DNA of 64,000 bases from an uncultured Eubacteriales bacterium (GCA_900313925.1 OMTF01000012.1:1-64000), one strand, 5' to 3'. Counted from the stretch's first letter, positions 7,411 to 16,194 are shown. Notes: generated from the letters alone by a model not told the origin. Program-made: numbers and translations.

Positions 7411-7415
7411 TCCGT
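7405..7415. other. Probable integration junction (att site) of the serine-recombinase element
   Basis: The XRE protein keeps its family pattern up to SNWENG, whose last codon is 7413-7411. Beyond that the sequence is unrelated and A+T-rich, and stops after nine codons. A GA dinucleotide lies in the last conserved codon (GGA), and clostridial large serine recombinases often cross over at GA. The exact point needs the other end of the element. Confidence 0.55.
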
Positions 7416-7524
7416 TTTCCCAGTTTGATACCGTCTGACGGGAAACGAACAGTTTTTCCGCCGCCTGCTCCTGCGTATATCCTTTATGGGTACGCGCATT
7501 CCTAATTTCACCCGCTACACGCAT
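7411..7524 (-). pseudogene. XRE-family regulator, 5' fragment truncated by the mobile element
   Basis: ATG at 7524 follows AGGAGG by eight bases. The first 38 residues form a complete XRE helix-turn-helix: MRVAGEIRNARTHKGYTQEQ, then AAEKLFVSRQTVSNWENG. Family members continue into a longer tail. Here the frame enters foreign DNA and ends at 7381. The gene was therefore probably interrupted by integration, and the missing 3' part should lie beyond the left end of the element. Confidence 0.8.
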
Positions 7525-7706
7525 GGGGGAAACCTCCTTTGCCTCCGAGTTTACCGGAAAGAGATACAAATTTCTGTCAAATGTCTTGGAAACCGGACGG
7601 GGAACCGGTCAAAATCTTTTCCATTTCCCCTTCCGGAAAACGCCGCCTTTTCCTTACGGCGAGCCGGCGGGGAGAGGAGGGAAGACATCCGGACAGCAGC
7701 AGAAAC

Positions 7707-7732
7707 GGGGCTCCCGGGAAGAAGGGAGCCCC
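7707..7732 (-). terminator. Hairpin after the phospholipase C-like gene
   Basis: GGGGCTCCC and GGGAGCCCC form a perfect 9-bp stem with an 8-base loop just beyond the stop of the leftward gene at 7754. The T run is poor on the minus strand and somewhat better on the plus strand. Confidence 0.5.
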
Positions 7733-7753
7733 TGCTTTTCCAGAAGGACTGAT

Positions 7754-8551
7754 TCAGTCGACACCGAAGGTGTGTCGAAATCGGGGACTCAGATCCCCCC
7801 TGCCGCACTTTCGGTCCGCCAGCTGGTTAAACAGAGGAAGGCTCTCCTCTATGCCTTTCTGATATAGCGCATACAGCCGCTCGTCGCTGTCTGCGAAGCA
7901 GGGATTTCTCCGGCTTGTCATCATCATGCCATGCATTTCCCCGTAATTCCCCGTCACGTGCAGCAGACCGCTGACAGCGGCACGCTTCAGCTTTGAAGTG
8001 GGAAGCAGCGCCTGGTTCAGCAGGATGAAGGAACGAGTGGCTTCATAAACCTGCTCCGCGGAAACCGGGGTAAAGAACGGAGCAATGATGCAGGCTTCGG
8101 TACGGTCCGGCAGGACGTGATCCGTTAGTCGGTGCGTCAGGGGATCCAGACCGTCCATGGTCATCAGAACGCGATCGAAAGCTCCCTCAATTTCGGTATG
8201 ATATACATGGCTTTGTGCAATCTTTTCTTCTACATAGGGGTGGCAGAAGCTGTCCAGAATGAAATGGCACAGGCATCCCAGCAGATAGGACCAGGCTTCT
8301 TCCGGGTGCGGACTGAGTTCCGCCAGCCGTATGCCCCGGGTAAAAAATTCCTGTCCGGTCCAGCCATGCATAAGATAGCCGACTTTATTGACAGCGTTGC
8401 GATGCAGGGGCTTGTAGTAAAAAAGAATATCCGGCCCGTGCAGGCCTACACAGTACAGGTGATAGGATGCGTCAATCCGGCGGCGCCATTCGGGAGGCAG
8501 CCGACGGTAAACTTCCGTACCGAAACGATAGTGGGCGTATGTACTCGGCAT
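7754..8551 (-). CDS. Zinc-dependent phospholipase C family protein
   Basis: The protein has 265 residues. The N-terminus MPSTYAHYRFGTEV and the motifs VGLHGPDILFYY, YLMHG and CLCHFILDSFCHPYVE supply the His/Asp ligands of the PF00882 zinc phospholipase C-like fold. Members are widespread in Firmicutes; no signal peptide is seen, so the protein is probably cytoplasmic and its substrate unknown. A consensus -10 box TATAAT lies on the minus strand at 8580-8575. The ribosome binding site AGAAAGG is modest. Confidence 0.8.
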   Translation of the reverse strand: MPSTYAHYRFGTEVYRRLPPEWRRRIDASYHLYCVGLHGPDILFYYKPLHRNAVNKVGYLMHGWTGQEFFTRGIRLAELSPHPEEAWSYLLGCLCHFILDSFCHPYVEEKIAQSHVYHTEIEGAFDRVLMTMDGLDPLTHRLTDHVLPDRTEACIIAPFFTPVSAEQVYEATRSFILLNQALLPTSKLKRAAVSGLLHVTGNYGEMHGMMMTSRRNPCFADSDERLYALYQKGIEESLPLFNQLADRKCGRGDLSPRFRHTFGVD

Positions 8552-8657
8552 AATAAATCCTTTCTGATACGCTGATTATAGCAACTTCGCGTAAAGAAAA
8601 TATCAAAGGCAGAGAGGCTTTTCTGTAAAATTTTCAGGAAAAGATGCCGAAGGAAAA

Positions 8658-9428
8658 TCACAGCGATTCCGAGGAAAGGCGGCGGCGTGCGACGGCGTAC
8701 AGCCCGCGGAAAATGAGATTTGGACGGTACACGAACGGCGTCCGCAGAAGCGGTCGCAGCGGGACTGCGACTCCGCCAGTCAGGACGCAGGTGAGATCCG
8801 GATCATAGATTTCCTTTACGCGCGAAACAATGCCGTCAATTGCGCCGGCAGCTCCGTACAGAGCGCCGTTCTGCATGCAGGTAACGGTGTCGCAGCCAAT
8901 GACGCCTTTCGGCTCCGTCAGTTCTACGGTCGGGAGTTTCTCGGCTCCGGCAGTCAAGGCGTCAAGGGACAGGCGAAGTCCCGGGAGGATCATTCCTCCG
9001 ATAAAGAACCCTTCGGCGTCAATGACACTGAGCGTGGAAGCAGTCCCCAGATCGAAGACAAGAAGAGGAGGGTCAAATTCCTCCAGAGCTCCTGCACAGT
9101 CCACAAGACGATCAATCCCCAGATTTGCCGTGTCGTAGCCGCGGATGGGAATTCCGACCGCCTCGGGCTCCGAAAGCAGATCTGCACGGATCCCGAACTC
9201 CTCCAGCGTGTGCAGAACCGGCGCATTGAGAGAGGGAACGACGGAGGAAACCAGGGCGTAGGAGACATCGGCGGGCTCCCAAAGACGAAACTGCTCCCGA
9301 AGCCATGCAGGAAAATCTGCACGGTCCGTACGATGGCTCTCACGGTACCGCATCACCTGTAGCAAGGCTCCGTCTTGGTAAACTCCCAGGGCTGCGGTTG
9401 TGTTTCCGATGTCAAGGACAAGAATCAT
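8658..9428 (-). CDS. coaX: Type III pantothenate kinase
   Basis: Phosphorylates pantothenate, the first step of CoA synthesis. The start is the ATG at 9428, preceded by AGAGAGG; a longer frame has no better site. The N-terminus ILVLDIGNTTAALGVY is the ATP-binding ASKHA motif. GIDRLVDCAGAL (catalytic Asp region), FDLGTASTLSVID and GGMILPGLRLSLDALTAGAEKLP are hallmarks of CoaX. The length, about 256 residues, is normal. The gene stands head to head with coaBC, so both make CoA from a shared intergenic region. Confidence 0.95.
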   Translation of the reverse strand: MILVLDIGNTTAALGVYQDGALLQVMRYRESHRTDRADFPAWLREQFRLWEPADVSYALVSSVVPSLNAPVLHTLEEFGIRADLLSEPEAVGIPIRGYDTANLGIDRLVDCAGALEEFDPPLLVFDLGTASTLSVIDAEGFFIGGMILPGLRLSLDALTAGAEKLPTVELTEPKGVIGCDTVTCMQNGALYGAAGAIDGIVSRVKEIYDPDLTCVLTGGVAVPLRPLLRTPFVYRPNLIFRGLYAVARRRLSSESL

Positions 9429-9703
9429 GGCAAACCTCTCTTTGCACGGCATGCGTTATTCCATTGCGTCGTATGCAAGATCTGCGGATCGGCAGCAGAC
9501 CGGCAGCGCCGCTGCCGCAGCCCCCTGCAGAGCGGCAGTTTCCCCAAAAAACGTGCGGGAAAAGGAATTAAGAAAATTATATGGGAACCGGGGACGAAAT
9601 GCAATTGCTCCGGCTGCAAGTTTCCCTTCTGCGGAGGGAAATATCTGCTATAATAGCAGGGACAGCCGCGCGGCTTCGGCTGCGCACCAAGGAGGATAAT
9701 TTC

Positions 9704-10942
9704 ATGCTGCAGGGCAAAAAGATATTACTAGGCGTAAGCGGAAGCATCGCCGCGTACAAGGCGGCAGAATGTGCATCGGCGCTTACAAAGCTTGGCGCGG
9801 ATGTGCATGTTCTGATGACAAAGAATGCCGCGGAGTTTATTACGCCTCTTACGTTTGAAACACTGACGAAGCACCGGGCAGCAATGGATACGTTTGACCG
9901 CAATTTTGAATATAAGGTCGGTCACATTTCCCTGGCGACGGACGCCGACGCATTGGTCATTGCTCCTGCGTCGGCAGACGTTATCGCAAAGCTTGCAAAC
10001 GGCATCGCAGACGATATGCTTACGACTACGGCCCTTGCCTGCATCTGCCCGAAAATTCTGGCGCCGGCAATGAATTCCCATATGTTTGAAAACCCGGTGA
10101 CGCAGGCAAATTTGGAGCGGCTGCGTGATTTCGGCTGGGAGATCCTGGAACCGGAGAGCGGCCTTTTGGCCTGCGGCGTTTCCGGAAAAGGGCGCATGCC
10201 TGCGCCTGAGCGGATTGTTGAAGCTGTTGTGCATACCGCACACCATTCGAAGGACATGAAAGGGCTTCGGGTACTGGTCACGGCCGGTCCCACGCAGGAG
10301 GATCTGGATCCCGTACGCTACCTGACGAATCACTCCACGGGAAGGATGGGCTATGCCCTAGCGGAAATGGCAGCCTGCCGCGGCGCGGAAGTCATTCTGA
10401 TCAGCGGAGCGACCGACCTGCCCCGCCCGCAATATGTGCAGATTGTTGACATTCGAAGCGCGGATGACATGTTTAACGCGGTAACTTCCGTCAGCACTTC
10501 GCAGGATATTATCATCAAGGCGGCTGCCGTTGCGGATTTCCGACCGGCAACCGTAGCGGACAACAAGATAAAAAAAGATTCCGAAGGTCCGTATCTTTCC
10601 CTGCGAATGGAGAAAACGGACGATATCCTTCTCTGGCTCGGGCTTCATCGATCCCTGAACCAGACCATCTGCGGGTTTTCCATGGAGACCGAAAACCTCG
10701 TGCAGAATTCAAGGGCAAAGCTTCAGAAGAAGCATGTGGATATGATTGCGGCAAACAGTCTTCGAACCGAGGGGGCAGGCTTTGGCACCTCCACCAATGT
10801 GCTTACCCTGATAACCCGGGACAGGGAAATAGAGCTTCCCAAAATGAGCAAGAAAGAAGCCGCAGACCGGGTCCTTGACGAGATTCTCGCAATGCGGAAG
10901 GCAAGGGAAGAAAAAGGGGAAGAAACCGAACGCGTCTATTGA
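9704..10942 (+). CDS. coaBC: Bifunctional phosphopantothenoylcysteine synthetase/decarboxylase
   Basis: The start is the ATG at 9704 after AAGGAGGATAATTTC; an upstream in-frame extension is ignored. The 412-residue protein has an N-terminal flavin decarboxylase (CoaC) with GVSGSIAAYKAAE, a catalytic His in VGHISLATDADALVIAPASA, PAMNSHMFENP and the lid Cys in LLACGVSGKGRM. Its C-terminal CoaB part has VTAGPTQEDLDPVRYLTNHS and the nucleotide-site KIKKD. It couples cysteine to 4'-phosphopantothenate and then decarboxylates the product. A TATAAT box at 9649-9654 lies 50 bases upstream. Confidence 0.96.
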   Translation: MLQGKKILLGVSGSIAAYKAAECASALTKLGADVHVLMTKNAAEFITPLTFETLTKHRAAMDTFDRNFEYKVGHISLATDADALVIAPASADVIAKLANGIADDMLTTTALACICPKILAPAMNSHMFENPVTQANLERLRDFGWEILEPESGLLACGVSGKGRMPAPERIVEAVVHTAHHSKDMKGLRVLVTAGPTQEDLDPVRYLTNHSTGRMGYALAEMAACRGAEVILISGATDLPRPQYVQIVDIRSADDMFNAVTSVSTSQDIIIKAAAVADFRPATVADNKIKKDSEGPYLSLRMEKTDDILLWLGLHRSLNQTICGFSMETENLVQNSRAKLQKKHVDMIAANSLRTEGAGFGTSTNVLTLITRDREIELPKMSKKEAADRVLDEILAMRKAREEKGEETERVY

Positions 10943-11034
10943 AGAAACCTAATTAGGCGTTTCCGTGCACAATCCGATTGCCCCGGAAGACCGCCCCATT
11001 AGAACCGTGAAAAACATAATATATCGGAAAAACA

Positions 11035-11081
11035 GCGATGCACCCTCTTAGGCGGACAGAACCGCGAAAAGGGTGCATCGC
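11035..11081. repeat. Long perfect hairpin between coaBC and the dCMP-deaminase gene
   Basis: GCGATGCACCCT and AGGGTGCATCGC form a 12-bp stem around an inner GCGG/CCGC stem. It lies between two convergent genes, so a transcription-terminating or RNA-stabilising role is likely, although no T run follows. Confidence 0.5.
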
Positions 11082-11138
11082 ATATAAAGGCATGCCTTCT
11101 TTACAATTTCAGCTGCAGCCGGAATGATGCGAAAAATT

Positions 11139-11630
11139 TCAGCAGTTTTCGCCCGGAGCCAGAGAATCATCGTTTACGACCCAGTCGTCTACATCCACGA
11201 TACGGATCCGGTCTTCGCCGATTCGAATGACGACCTTCTGGATTCCGGAATTGATAATCATTTTTTTGCACATCGCGCAGGACATGGCATCGGTAAGCAG
11301 CGCATTGGTTACCCCGTCGCGCCCGACAAGATACAGCGTGGCGCCAATCATGTCTCTGCGGGAAGCGGAAATTATGGCATTCGCTTCCGCATGTACGCTC
11401 CGGCACAGCTCATAGCGCTGTCCGGAGGGGATGTGCAGTTCTTCCCGTGCGCAGCGGCCGATGTCGGAACAGTTCTTCCGCCCCCGGGGAGCACCGTTAT
11501 AGCCGGTCGAAATGATTTCGTCATTGCGGACGATAATTGCGCCGTACTTTCTTCTTAGGCAGGTGGATCGCTCCAGCACGGCATCCGCGATATCAAGGTA
11601 GTAATTTTCCTTGCTTGTGCGCTTATCCAT
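11139..11630 (-). CDS. Deoxycytidylate (dCMP) deaminase family protein
   Basis: Zinc deaminase that would convert dCMP to dUMP for thymidylate synthesis. The start is the ATG at 11630 (MDKRTSKENYYLDIADAVLE) with GGAGG upstream. Zinc-site motifs are SVHAEANAI and SCAMCKKMIINSG, plus the ComEB-like insertion NGAPRGRKNCSDIGRCARE with extra Cys. It is 163 residues long, normal for the family. The next gene upstream on the strand ends four bases past the extended frame. Confidence 0.85.
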   Translation of the reverse strand: MDKRTSKENYYLDIADAVLERSTCLRRKYGAIIVRNDEIISTGYNGAPRGRKNCSDIGRCAREELHIPSGQRYELCRSVHAEANAIISASRRDMIGATLYLVGRDGVTNALLTDAMSCAMCKKMIINSGIQKVVIRIGEDRIRIVDVDDWVVNDDSLAPGENC

Positions 11631-11702
11631 AGATTGCGTAAACCTCCGGAATAATTTTGCTTGCCCGCCGTGCGGAGGCGTTCCGCCCGGCAGAGGCATT
11701 TC

Positions 11703-12278
11703 TCAGAGAACGGTAATAATCTCTTCGATTTTCCGCTTCGGAACGTAGTAGTTGCGATCCGCATCTACGTAGTAATCAATATTGCCGTCGGCAGGAGGAT
11801 CCACGATTGTGCTGGTACAGCCGGGTTTTCCCAGGGCGACCGCAAGGCGGATGGTGCAGTCTTCCGGCAGGTGAATAAGCTCCGCAATCTGCTTGAGATT
11901 CAGTGCGCCCAGAATGCAGCTGCCGAAGCCGGCTTCATACGCGGTGGTAGTGATGACATGCGCGGAAATTCCGACATCAATGTCGACAACAGGGGTGCTG
12001 CCGGGTTCTATGGCAATGACAACGAATCCAACCGGCTGCTCTTCCCTGCGCGGCGTACCAATTTCTTTGGGAAGGGATGCGGCCCAATGGACCATCGACT
12101 GCATTTTTGCAACGACTTCCGGGCTTTTCAGCAGATAAAAATGCAGGGTCTGTTTGTTGCGGCCGGAATTGGCATTGCGCAGATTTTCCATGATTTCATC
12201 CCAGAGCTCCTCCGGAATCGGATCCTGGCGGAAGCGCCGGTAAGAACGGCATCCTTTGTACAGATCTGAAAGCTTCAT
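11703..12278 (-). CDS. Nitroreductase family protein
   Basis: FMN-dependent NAD(P)H oxidoreductase. The start at 12278 follows AGGAGGAACATT and gives the family N-terminus MKLSDLYKGCRSYRRFRQDP, where CRSYRRF holds the FMN phosphate-binding Arg residues. NSGRNKQTLHFYLL and YEAGFGSCILGALN are further family motifs. At 191 residues it is compact. The physiological substrate is unknown. Confidence 0.85.
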   Translation of the reverse strand: MKLSDLYKGCRSYRRFRQDPIPEELWDEIMENLRNANSGRNKQTLHFYLLKSPEVVAKMQSMVHWAASLPKEIGTPRREEQPVGFVVIAIEPGSTPVVDIDVGISAHVITTTAYEAGFGSCILGALNLKQIAELIHLPEDCTIRLAVALGKPGCTSTIVDPPADGNIDYYVDADRNYYVPKRKIEEIITVL

Positions 12279-12394
12279 AATGTTCCTCCTCATTGCTGCT
12301 GATTTTTTGAAATACTTGTATACTATCCTTTCCATGCCGATACGCCGCGGGTTCCGGAAGCGAATCGAAAACAGAACGGTGCCGCGGAAATCCG

Positions 12395-12985
12395 CTAATC
12401 CAAATCCAGCCGAAGCTGTTCAATATCCGGCTGCGCCTGCAGCGGAAGGATTGACTCGGACCGAAAAGCGGGCGTTCGCTGTGTATCCTCTGTCCAGCGG
12501 GCTGCGGCGGCTCCGTCCAGGAGTACCGGCATTCGATTGTGGATTTTTTCTACAACGGCGTCGGGGGAACGAGTCAAAACCACAAAGCGCGGAGGATCTT
12601 CTCCGCCCAGCGGCCGGTCGAAAAATCCGGCAAGAAAAAAGGGCTGTTTCCCCGGCCGGGTGAATGTATACCGCATCTTTTCCCGGTCCCATTCATAGAA
12701 AGCTCGAACCGGCACGGCGCAGCGCCGAAGCATGAGCGAAGTGCGGAAAAGATGTTTCTGCGCCGCTGTTTCGGAACGGGCGTTGATCACAAACCCGAAG
12801 TCCGTTTCCCATCCCCATCGGCAGATCTCTGTGCGCAAATGATTCTGCTGCCGCAGGAGAACCGGCGCAGCATCCGCGGGATGAATATCTCCCCGAAACG
12901 GGAAGGGCTCCGGAGCTTCTGCTCCGGGTACCTCCGCAAGCGCTTCGGCAAGGGTATCTTCATCTATATAGTAGCGGCAGCACAT
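12395..12985 (-). CDS. SOS response-associated peptidase (SRAP/YedK) family protein
   Basis: SRAP proteins covalently protect abasic sites in single-stranded DNA through an N-terminal Cys that becomes residue 1 after Met removal. Here the N-terminus is MCCRYYIDED, with candidate catalytic Cys2. The other family residues are present: NARSET, RAFYEWDR and the active-site His in KIHNRMPVLL. The 196-residue length is slightly below that of E. coli YedK. It stands just downstream of a hydroxyacid dehydrogenase gene on the same strand, 12 bases apart. Confidence 0.9.
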   Translation of the reverse strand: MCCRYYIDEDTLAEALAEVPGAEAPEPFPFRGDIHPADAAPVLLRQQNHLRTEICRWGWETDFGFVINARSETAAQKHLFRTSLMLRRCAVPVRAFYEWDREKMRYTFTRPGKQPFFLAGFFDRPLGGEDPPRFVVLTRSPDAVVEKIHNRMPVLLDGAAAARWTEDTQRTPAFRSESILPLQAQPDIEQLRLDLD

Positions 12986-12997
12986 GATTTCCCTGAC

Positions 12998-13906
12998 CTA
13001 TTCCTTAATGTCCAAAGCCTGGAACACTTTTGTAACAATATAGTTTCCGACACGATCCATGGCTTCAAAAGTGCTTCCGCCGATATGGAACGTGGCAACA
13101 AAATTTTCAAGCCGCAGCAGCGGATTGTCCGCGTCGGGAGGCTCCTTGTCAAAAACATCCGAAGCAGCTCCGCGAATGGTTCCGCGGACCAGCGCGTCGT
13201 AAAGATCCTTCTCCTTTACAATGCCTCCGCGGGAAGTGTTGACCAGGATCAGGTTAGGATTTGCGTTCTGCAGAATCCCGGCGTGGATTAGATTGCGGGT
13301 CTGATCACTCAGCGTAACGCTCACATTCACAAAATCACTTCGGGAAAACAGCTCTTCCAGAGACTCGACCTTCTCAAATCCCCAGGCGCGGCATTCCTCC
13401 GCCGTCCGATGCGGGTTGTAGCAGAGAACTCGTACGGCAAAGGCCGCACGCATCATGTCGGCGACGCGCTTTGCGATATTGCCGGTTCCGACAAGCCCCA
13501 GCGTTTTTCCCCAAACCTCATAGCCGATCAGGCGTTCATCGCCGAAATGCGCATAACGATGCTCGCAAAGGCCTGTATTTATTCTTTTAAGCTGTCGATT
13601 GAGAGCCAGAATTTGGGTTACTGCAAGTTCCGCGACGGACTGCGCAGCAATCCCGGGAGCAGGAACAACCGGAATGCCGTATTCCCTGGCTGCCTCCATG
13701 TCAATGCGGTCGGTTCCGACGCCGTGCATGCCGATGATCTTAAGGTTTTTCGCTTTCTCGATGACCTCTCTCGTGCAGTATGCCTGCCGTACGATGATAG
13801 CGTCCAGTTGTTCCGGGTGATCATAGCTGTCCACCAGGCGAACATGGGACTGAAGCCGCCGGTAGGCGCTTTGGCTGATCACGTCATTCAGATAAACGGT
13901 TTTCAT
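12998..13906 (-). CDS. D-isomer-specific 2-hydroxyacid dehydrogenase
   Basis: NAD-dependent dehydrogenase of the phosphoglycerate-dehydrogenase-like family. The Rossmann motif GLVGTGNIAKRVADM follows GKT, the catalytic Arg lies in NTSRGGIVKEKDL, the Glu in SDVFDKEPP and the His in VATFHIGGSTFEA. The start is uncertain. ATG at 13906 (MKTVYLND) matches the family N-terminus but lacks a clear ribosome binding site; an ATG at 13966 gives a 20-residue extension. The substrate (3-phosphoglycerate or another 2-oxo acid) cannot be told. Confidence 0.85.
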   Translation of the reverse strand: MKTVYLNDVISQSAYRRLQSHVRLVDSYDHPEQLDAIIVRQAYCTREVIEKAKNLKIIGMHGVGTDRIDMEAAREYGIPVVPAPGIAAQSVAELAVTQILALNRQLKRINTGLCEHRYAHFGDERLIGYEVWGKTLGLVGTGNIAKRVADMMRAAFAVRVLCYNPHRTAEECRAWGFEKVESLEELFSRSDFVNVSVTLSDQTRNLIHAGILQNANPNLILVNTSRGGIVKEKDLYDALVRGTIRGAASDVFDKEPPDADNPLLRLENFVATFHIGGSTFEAMDRVGNYIVTKVFQALDIKE

Positions 13907-14033
13907 GAGTGTGCCGGCACATTGCTTCGAGCCGGCTTCCGCATCTCCTTTCCGCAGAAACAGCATCCGTAAGCTACTTGCTTCCCTAGATTATACATGA
14001 TGCAGCGCAAGGATGGAATATCTGTTCGAAGGA

Positions 14034-14588
14034 TTAATTGGCGCCATAGTATATGAGCATACTGAGCTCTGCGTCCTCCGAACCAGCGTTTCGATAGCTA
14101 TGGGGTGTGTCCGCCGCAAAGCGAAGAGAGTCGCCTTTTGTGAGCGTAAATTCCTTTTCGCCCGCTCCGATGGTGACCGTACCGCAAAATACGGTAACGT
14201 ATTCAACGGCACCGCTCAGATGCGGCTGCGCGTCCAGAGCAGCTTTCGGTTTCATTAAGATACGATACGTTTCGAAGAGTGTTTTATCGTCGAACGGAAA
14301 GACGGGATAATTCAGGTACAGCCCGTTGCAGGCCTCCAGCGGCTTCTGATCGGCGGCGCGAAGAAGCTGCGTTTCCCCGCCGGCATTTTCCGTCAGGGAG
14401 GAAAAGGATACTTTGAATCCATTGGCAATTTTCCAGAGAAGCGATACAGTAGGATTTACCTCTCCCTTTTCAATCTGGGAAAGCATGCTCCGGGATACGC
14501 CGGTCAGCGAGGAAGCTGCGTCCAGCGTCAGCTTTTTCTTTTCCCGTATGGCCTTGACATTCCGTGCAACCGCGTCGTTCACATCCAT
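14034..14588 (-). CDS. XRE-family regulator with C-terminal cupin domain
   Basis: Residues about 7-60 are a helix-turn-helix (RNVKAIREKKKLTLDAASSL, then GVSRSMLSQIEKGEVNPTVS). The rest is a cupin barrel (PHLSGAVEYVTVFCGTVTIG and LTKGDSLRFAADTPHSYRN) that senses a small ligand. The start is the ATG at 14588 with AAAAGGAGAG upstream. It is divergent from a LysE-type exporter 114 bases away. This pairing is common, and the regulator probably controls the exporter. Confidence 0.9.
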   Translation of the reverse strand: MDVNDAVARNVKAIREKKKLTLDAASSLTGVSRSMLSQIEKGEVNPTVSLLWKIANGFKVSFSSLTENAGGETQLLRAADQKPLEACNGLYLNYPVFPFDDKTLFETYRILMKPKAALDAQPHLSGAVEYVTVFCGTVTIGAGEKEFTLTKGDSLRFAADTPHSYRNAGSEDAELSMLIYYGAN

Positions 14589-14608
14589 AAAAATTCTCTC
14601 CTTTTCTA

Positions 14609-14650
14609 TTGACATTATAAAGGATATATAATACAGTATAGTGGATATCC
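14609..14650 (+). promoter_or_regulatory. Promoter and operator of the LysE-type exporter
   Basis: -35 TTGACA at 14609-14614, a 17-base spacer and -10 TACAGT at 14632-14637, followed by the palindrome GGATATCC at 14643-14650. A related AAGGATAT occurs at 14619-14626. These repeats suit binding of the adjacent XRE-cupin protein. Confidence 0.6.
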
Positions 14651-14702
14651 GAGATATTGAATCTATTGGCTATTATATTGTATAAAAAGGAGAATTGCAA
14701 CC

Positions 14703-15293
14703 ATGCTGAATTGGGCTTCTTTTATGACCTATGCAGTTGTAACGGCCGTGACGCCGGGCCCGAACAATATTGCGTCCATGTCAAACGGCAATCGAAAGGG
14801 GTTCCGGAAGTCTCTGCCGTTCAATTTCGGAATTCTCGCTGGCTTTGCTGTGGTAATGATTGTCTGCACAATATTTTGCCAGGCGCTCTCCGCGCTCATC
14901 CCGAAGATTAAGCTCCCGATGATGATTGCAGGGGCTTTGTATATGCTGTATCTTGCCTGGGAAACCTACCGCTCCGGGACGGTGCAGGAAGGGGAAGGAA
15001 AGGAAAACGGGGGCGGATTCAAGGATGGCTTGCTCCTCCAGTTTGTAAATGTAAAAATCTACATTTACGGAATCCTGTCCATGGAGGCCTATATTCTCCC
15101 TTATTACTCGGGCAACATGCCGGCTCTGCTATTTTTCGCTCTGCTTTTGGCGATTATCGGATTTATATTTACGCTGGTCTGGACCGCATTCGGCGCGGCG
15201 TTCCGAAAAATTTTCTCTCGCCATGCGCGTACCGTGAATACCATCCTGGCACTGCTTCTGGTATACTGTGCGGTTTCCCTTTTTATTTCCTGA
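14703..15293 (+). CDS. LysE/RhtB family amino acid exporter
   Basis: A 196-residue integral membrane protein with about six hydrophobic segments. The N-terminal motif VVTAVTPGPNNIASMSNGNR is the family signature, and KDGLLLQFVNVKIYIYGI is the conserved central stretch. AAAAGGAG lies just upstream of the ATG. Such proteins export amino acids or analogues by exchange or proton motive force. The divergent XRE-cupin gene probably regulates it. Confidence 0.9.
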   Translation: MLNWASFMTYAVVTAVTPGPNNIASMSNGNRKGFRKSLPFNFGILAGFAVVMIVCTIFCQALSALIPKIKLPMMIAGALYMLYLAWETYRSGTVQEGEGKENGGGFKDGLLLQFVNVKIYIYGILSMEAYILPYYSGNMPALLFFALLLAIIGFIFTLVWTAFGAAFRKIFSRHARTVNTILALLLVYCAVSLFIS

Positions 15294-15476
15294 ATCGGGA
15301 GCCTCTGCACCGACTCGCAAAGGGTTAACAATTAACTAATATGCTATGCGATATCGCCACATAGGGAATGAACTTTTGAATCTTTATTTTTCGAAATATG
15401 CATTTTACTATGGAATCAGAAAGAGAAAAAGAGATGGAATGGAATATCTGAGACTTTCCTCAAAGGAGGTACTTAA

Positions 15477-15719
15477 ATGAAAAACGAAATTCGGAACTTC
15501 TACGGAATCATTTCTATCTGCAGTCTGATTGCGGCAGCCCTTTTAGGTATCTTTTGGGGACTCAGCGGCAATATCGGATGTGCACCGGCTGTGCTGATTC
15601 TTGGCGTGGTATTTGTAGCGACTCTTGAAAAGTCCGGCGGCTTACTCGTGTCTTCAGACATGAGTAAGCCGCCGGACTTTTCAGAGGTATCGAAATTTTC
15701 CAATAAAATAGCGCTTTGA
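15477..15719 (+). CDS. Small membrane protein, unknown function
   Basis: The frame of 80 residues follows a strong AAAGGAGG. The N-terminal 50 residues form two hydrophobic segments (IISICSLIAAALLGIFWGL, then APAVLILGVVFVATL). The C-terminal third is encoded by a long perfect inverted repeat, which suggests that this part arose from a palindromic insertion or that the natural stop was lost. No family recognised. Confidence 0.5.
   Translation: MKNEIRNFYGIISICSLIAAALLGIFWGLSGNIGCAPAVLILGVVFVATLEKSGGLLVSSDMSKPPDFSEVSKFSNKIAL
15627..15682. repeat. 21-bp perfect inverted repeat inside a small ORF
   Basis: GAAAAGTCCGGCGGCTTACTC at 15627-15647, given here in two parts (GAAAAGTCCGG and CGGCTTACTC), pairs perfectly with 15662-15682 around a 14-base loop that itself folds (TGTC TTCA GACA). 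It is much longer than an ordinary terminator stem and has no T run. Confidence 0.8.
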
Positions 15720-15763
15720 GAAGATATGAGAAGTAATGGAGGCAATCTCTTGCGTAAGTGAAA

Positions 15764-16174
15764 TTATCGTTTCGAGAACTGCGGCGCGCGACGTGCGGCC
15801 TTGAGACCGTACTTCTTGCGTTCCTTCATTCTCGGGTCGCGGGTCAGAAGCCCTGCAGCTTTCAGAGATGCCCGATAATTGGGATCGGCCTGAATCAGTG
15901 CTCTTGCGATGCCGTGGCGGATAGCGCCGGCCTGGCCGGAGACGCCGCCGCCGGTGACGGTTGCGACAATATCTACTTTATCGGTAGTTTCCGTAACAGT
16001 GAGGGGCTGGCGAACGATGCGCTTGAGCGTTTCCAGTCCGAAATAATCATCAATATCTCGTCCGTTGATGGTGATCGAACCCGTACCGCCCTGCATGAGA
16101 TGTACGCGGGCGACGGAAGATTTTCTGCGGCCGGTTCCGTAGCTGTACGGCCGAGCGGATGCATATGTTGCCAT
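15764..16174 (-). CDS. rpsI: Small ribosomal subunit protein uS9
   Basis: The 136 residues show the uS9 signatures [14 protein letters not shown] near the N-terminus, [19 protein letters not shown] in the middle and the basic C-terminal tail ending QFSKR that contacts the P-site tRNA. The start follows AAGGAGG. It is cotranscribed with rplM, 20 bases upstream. Confidence 0.98.
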   Translation of the reverse strand: MATYASARPYSYGTGRRKSSVARVHLMQGGTGSITINGRDIDDYFGLETLKRIVRQPLTVTETTDKVDIVATVTGGGVSGQAGAIRHGIARALIQADPNYRASLKAAGLLTRDPRMKERKKYGLKAARRAPQFSKR

Positions 16175-16194
16175 AAATCAGTTCCTCCTTATCC

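Noticed and set aside
15500-15745. Leftward ORF opposite the small membrane protein
   Set aside because: Its apparent length comes from the palindrome, which reads similarly on both strands; no ribosome binding site.
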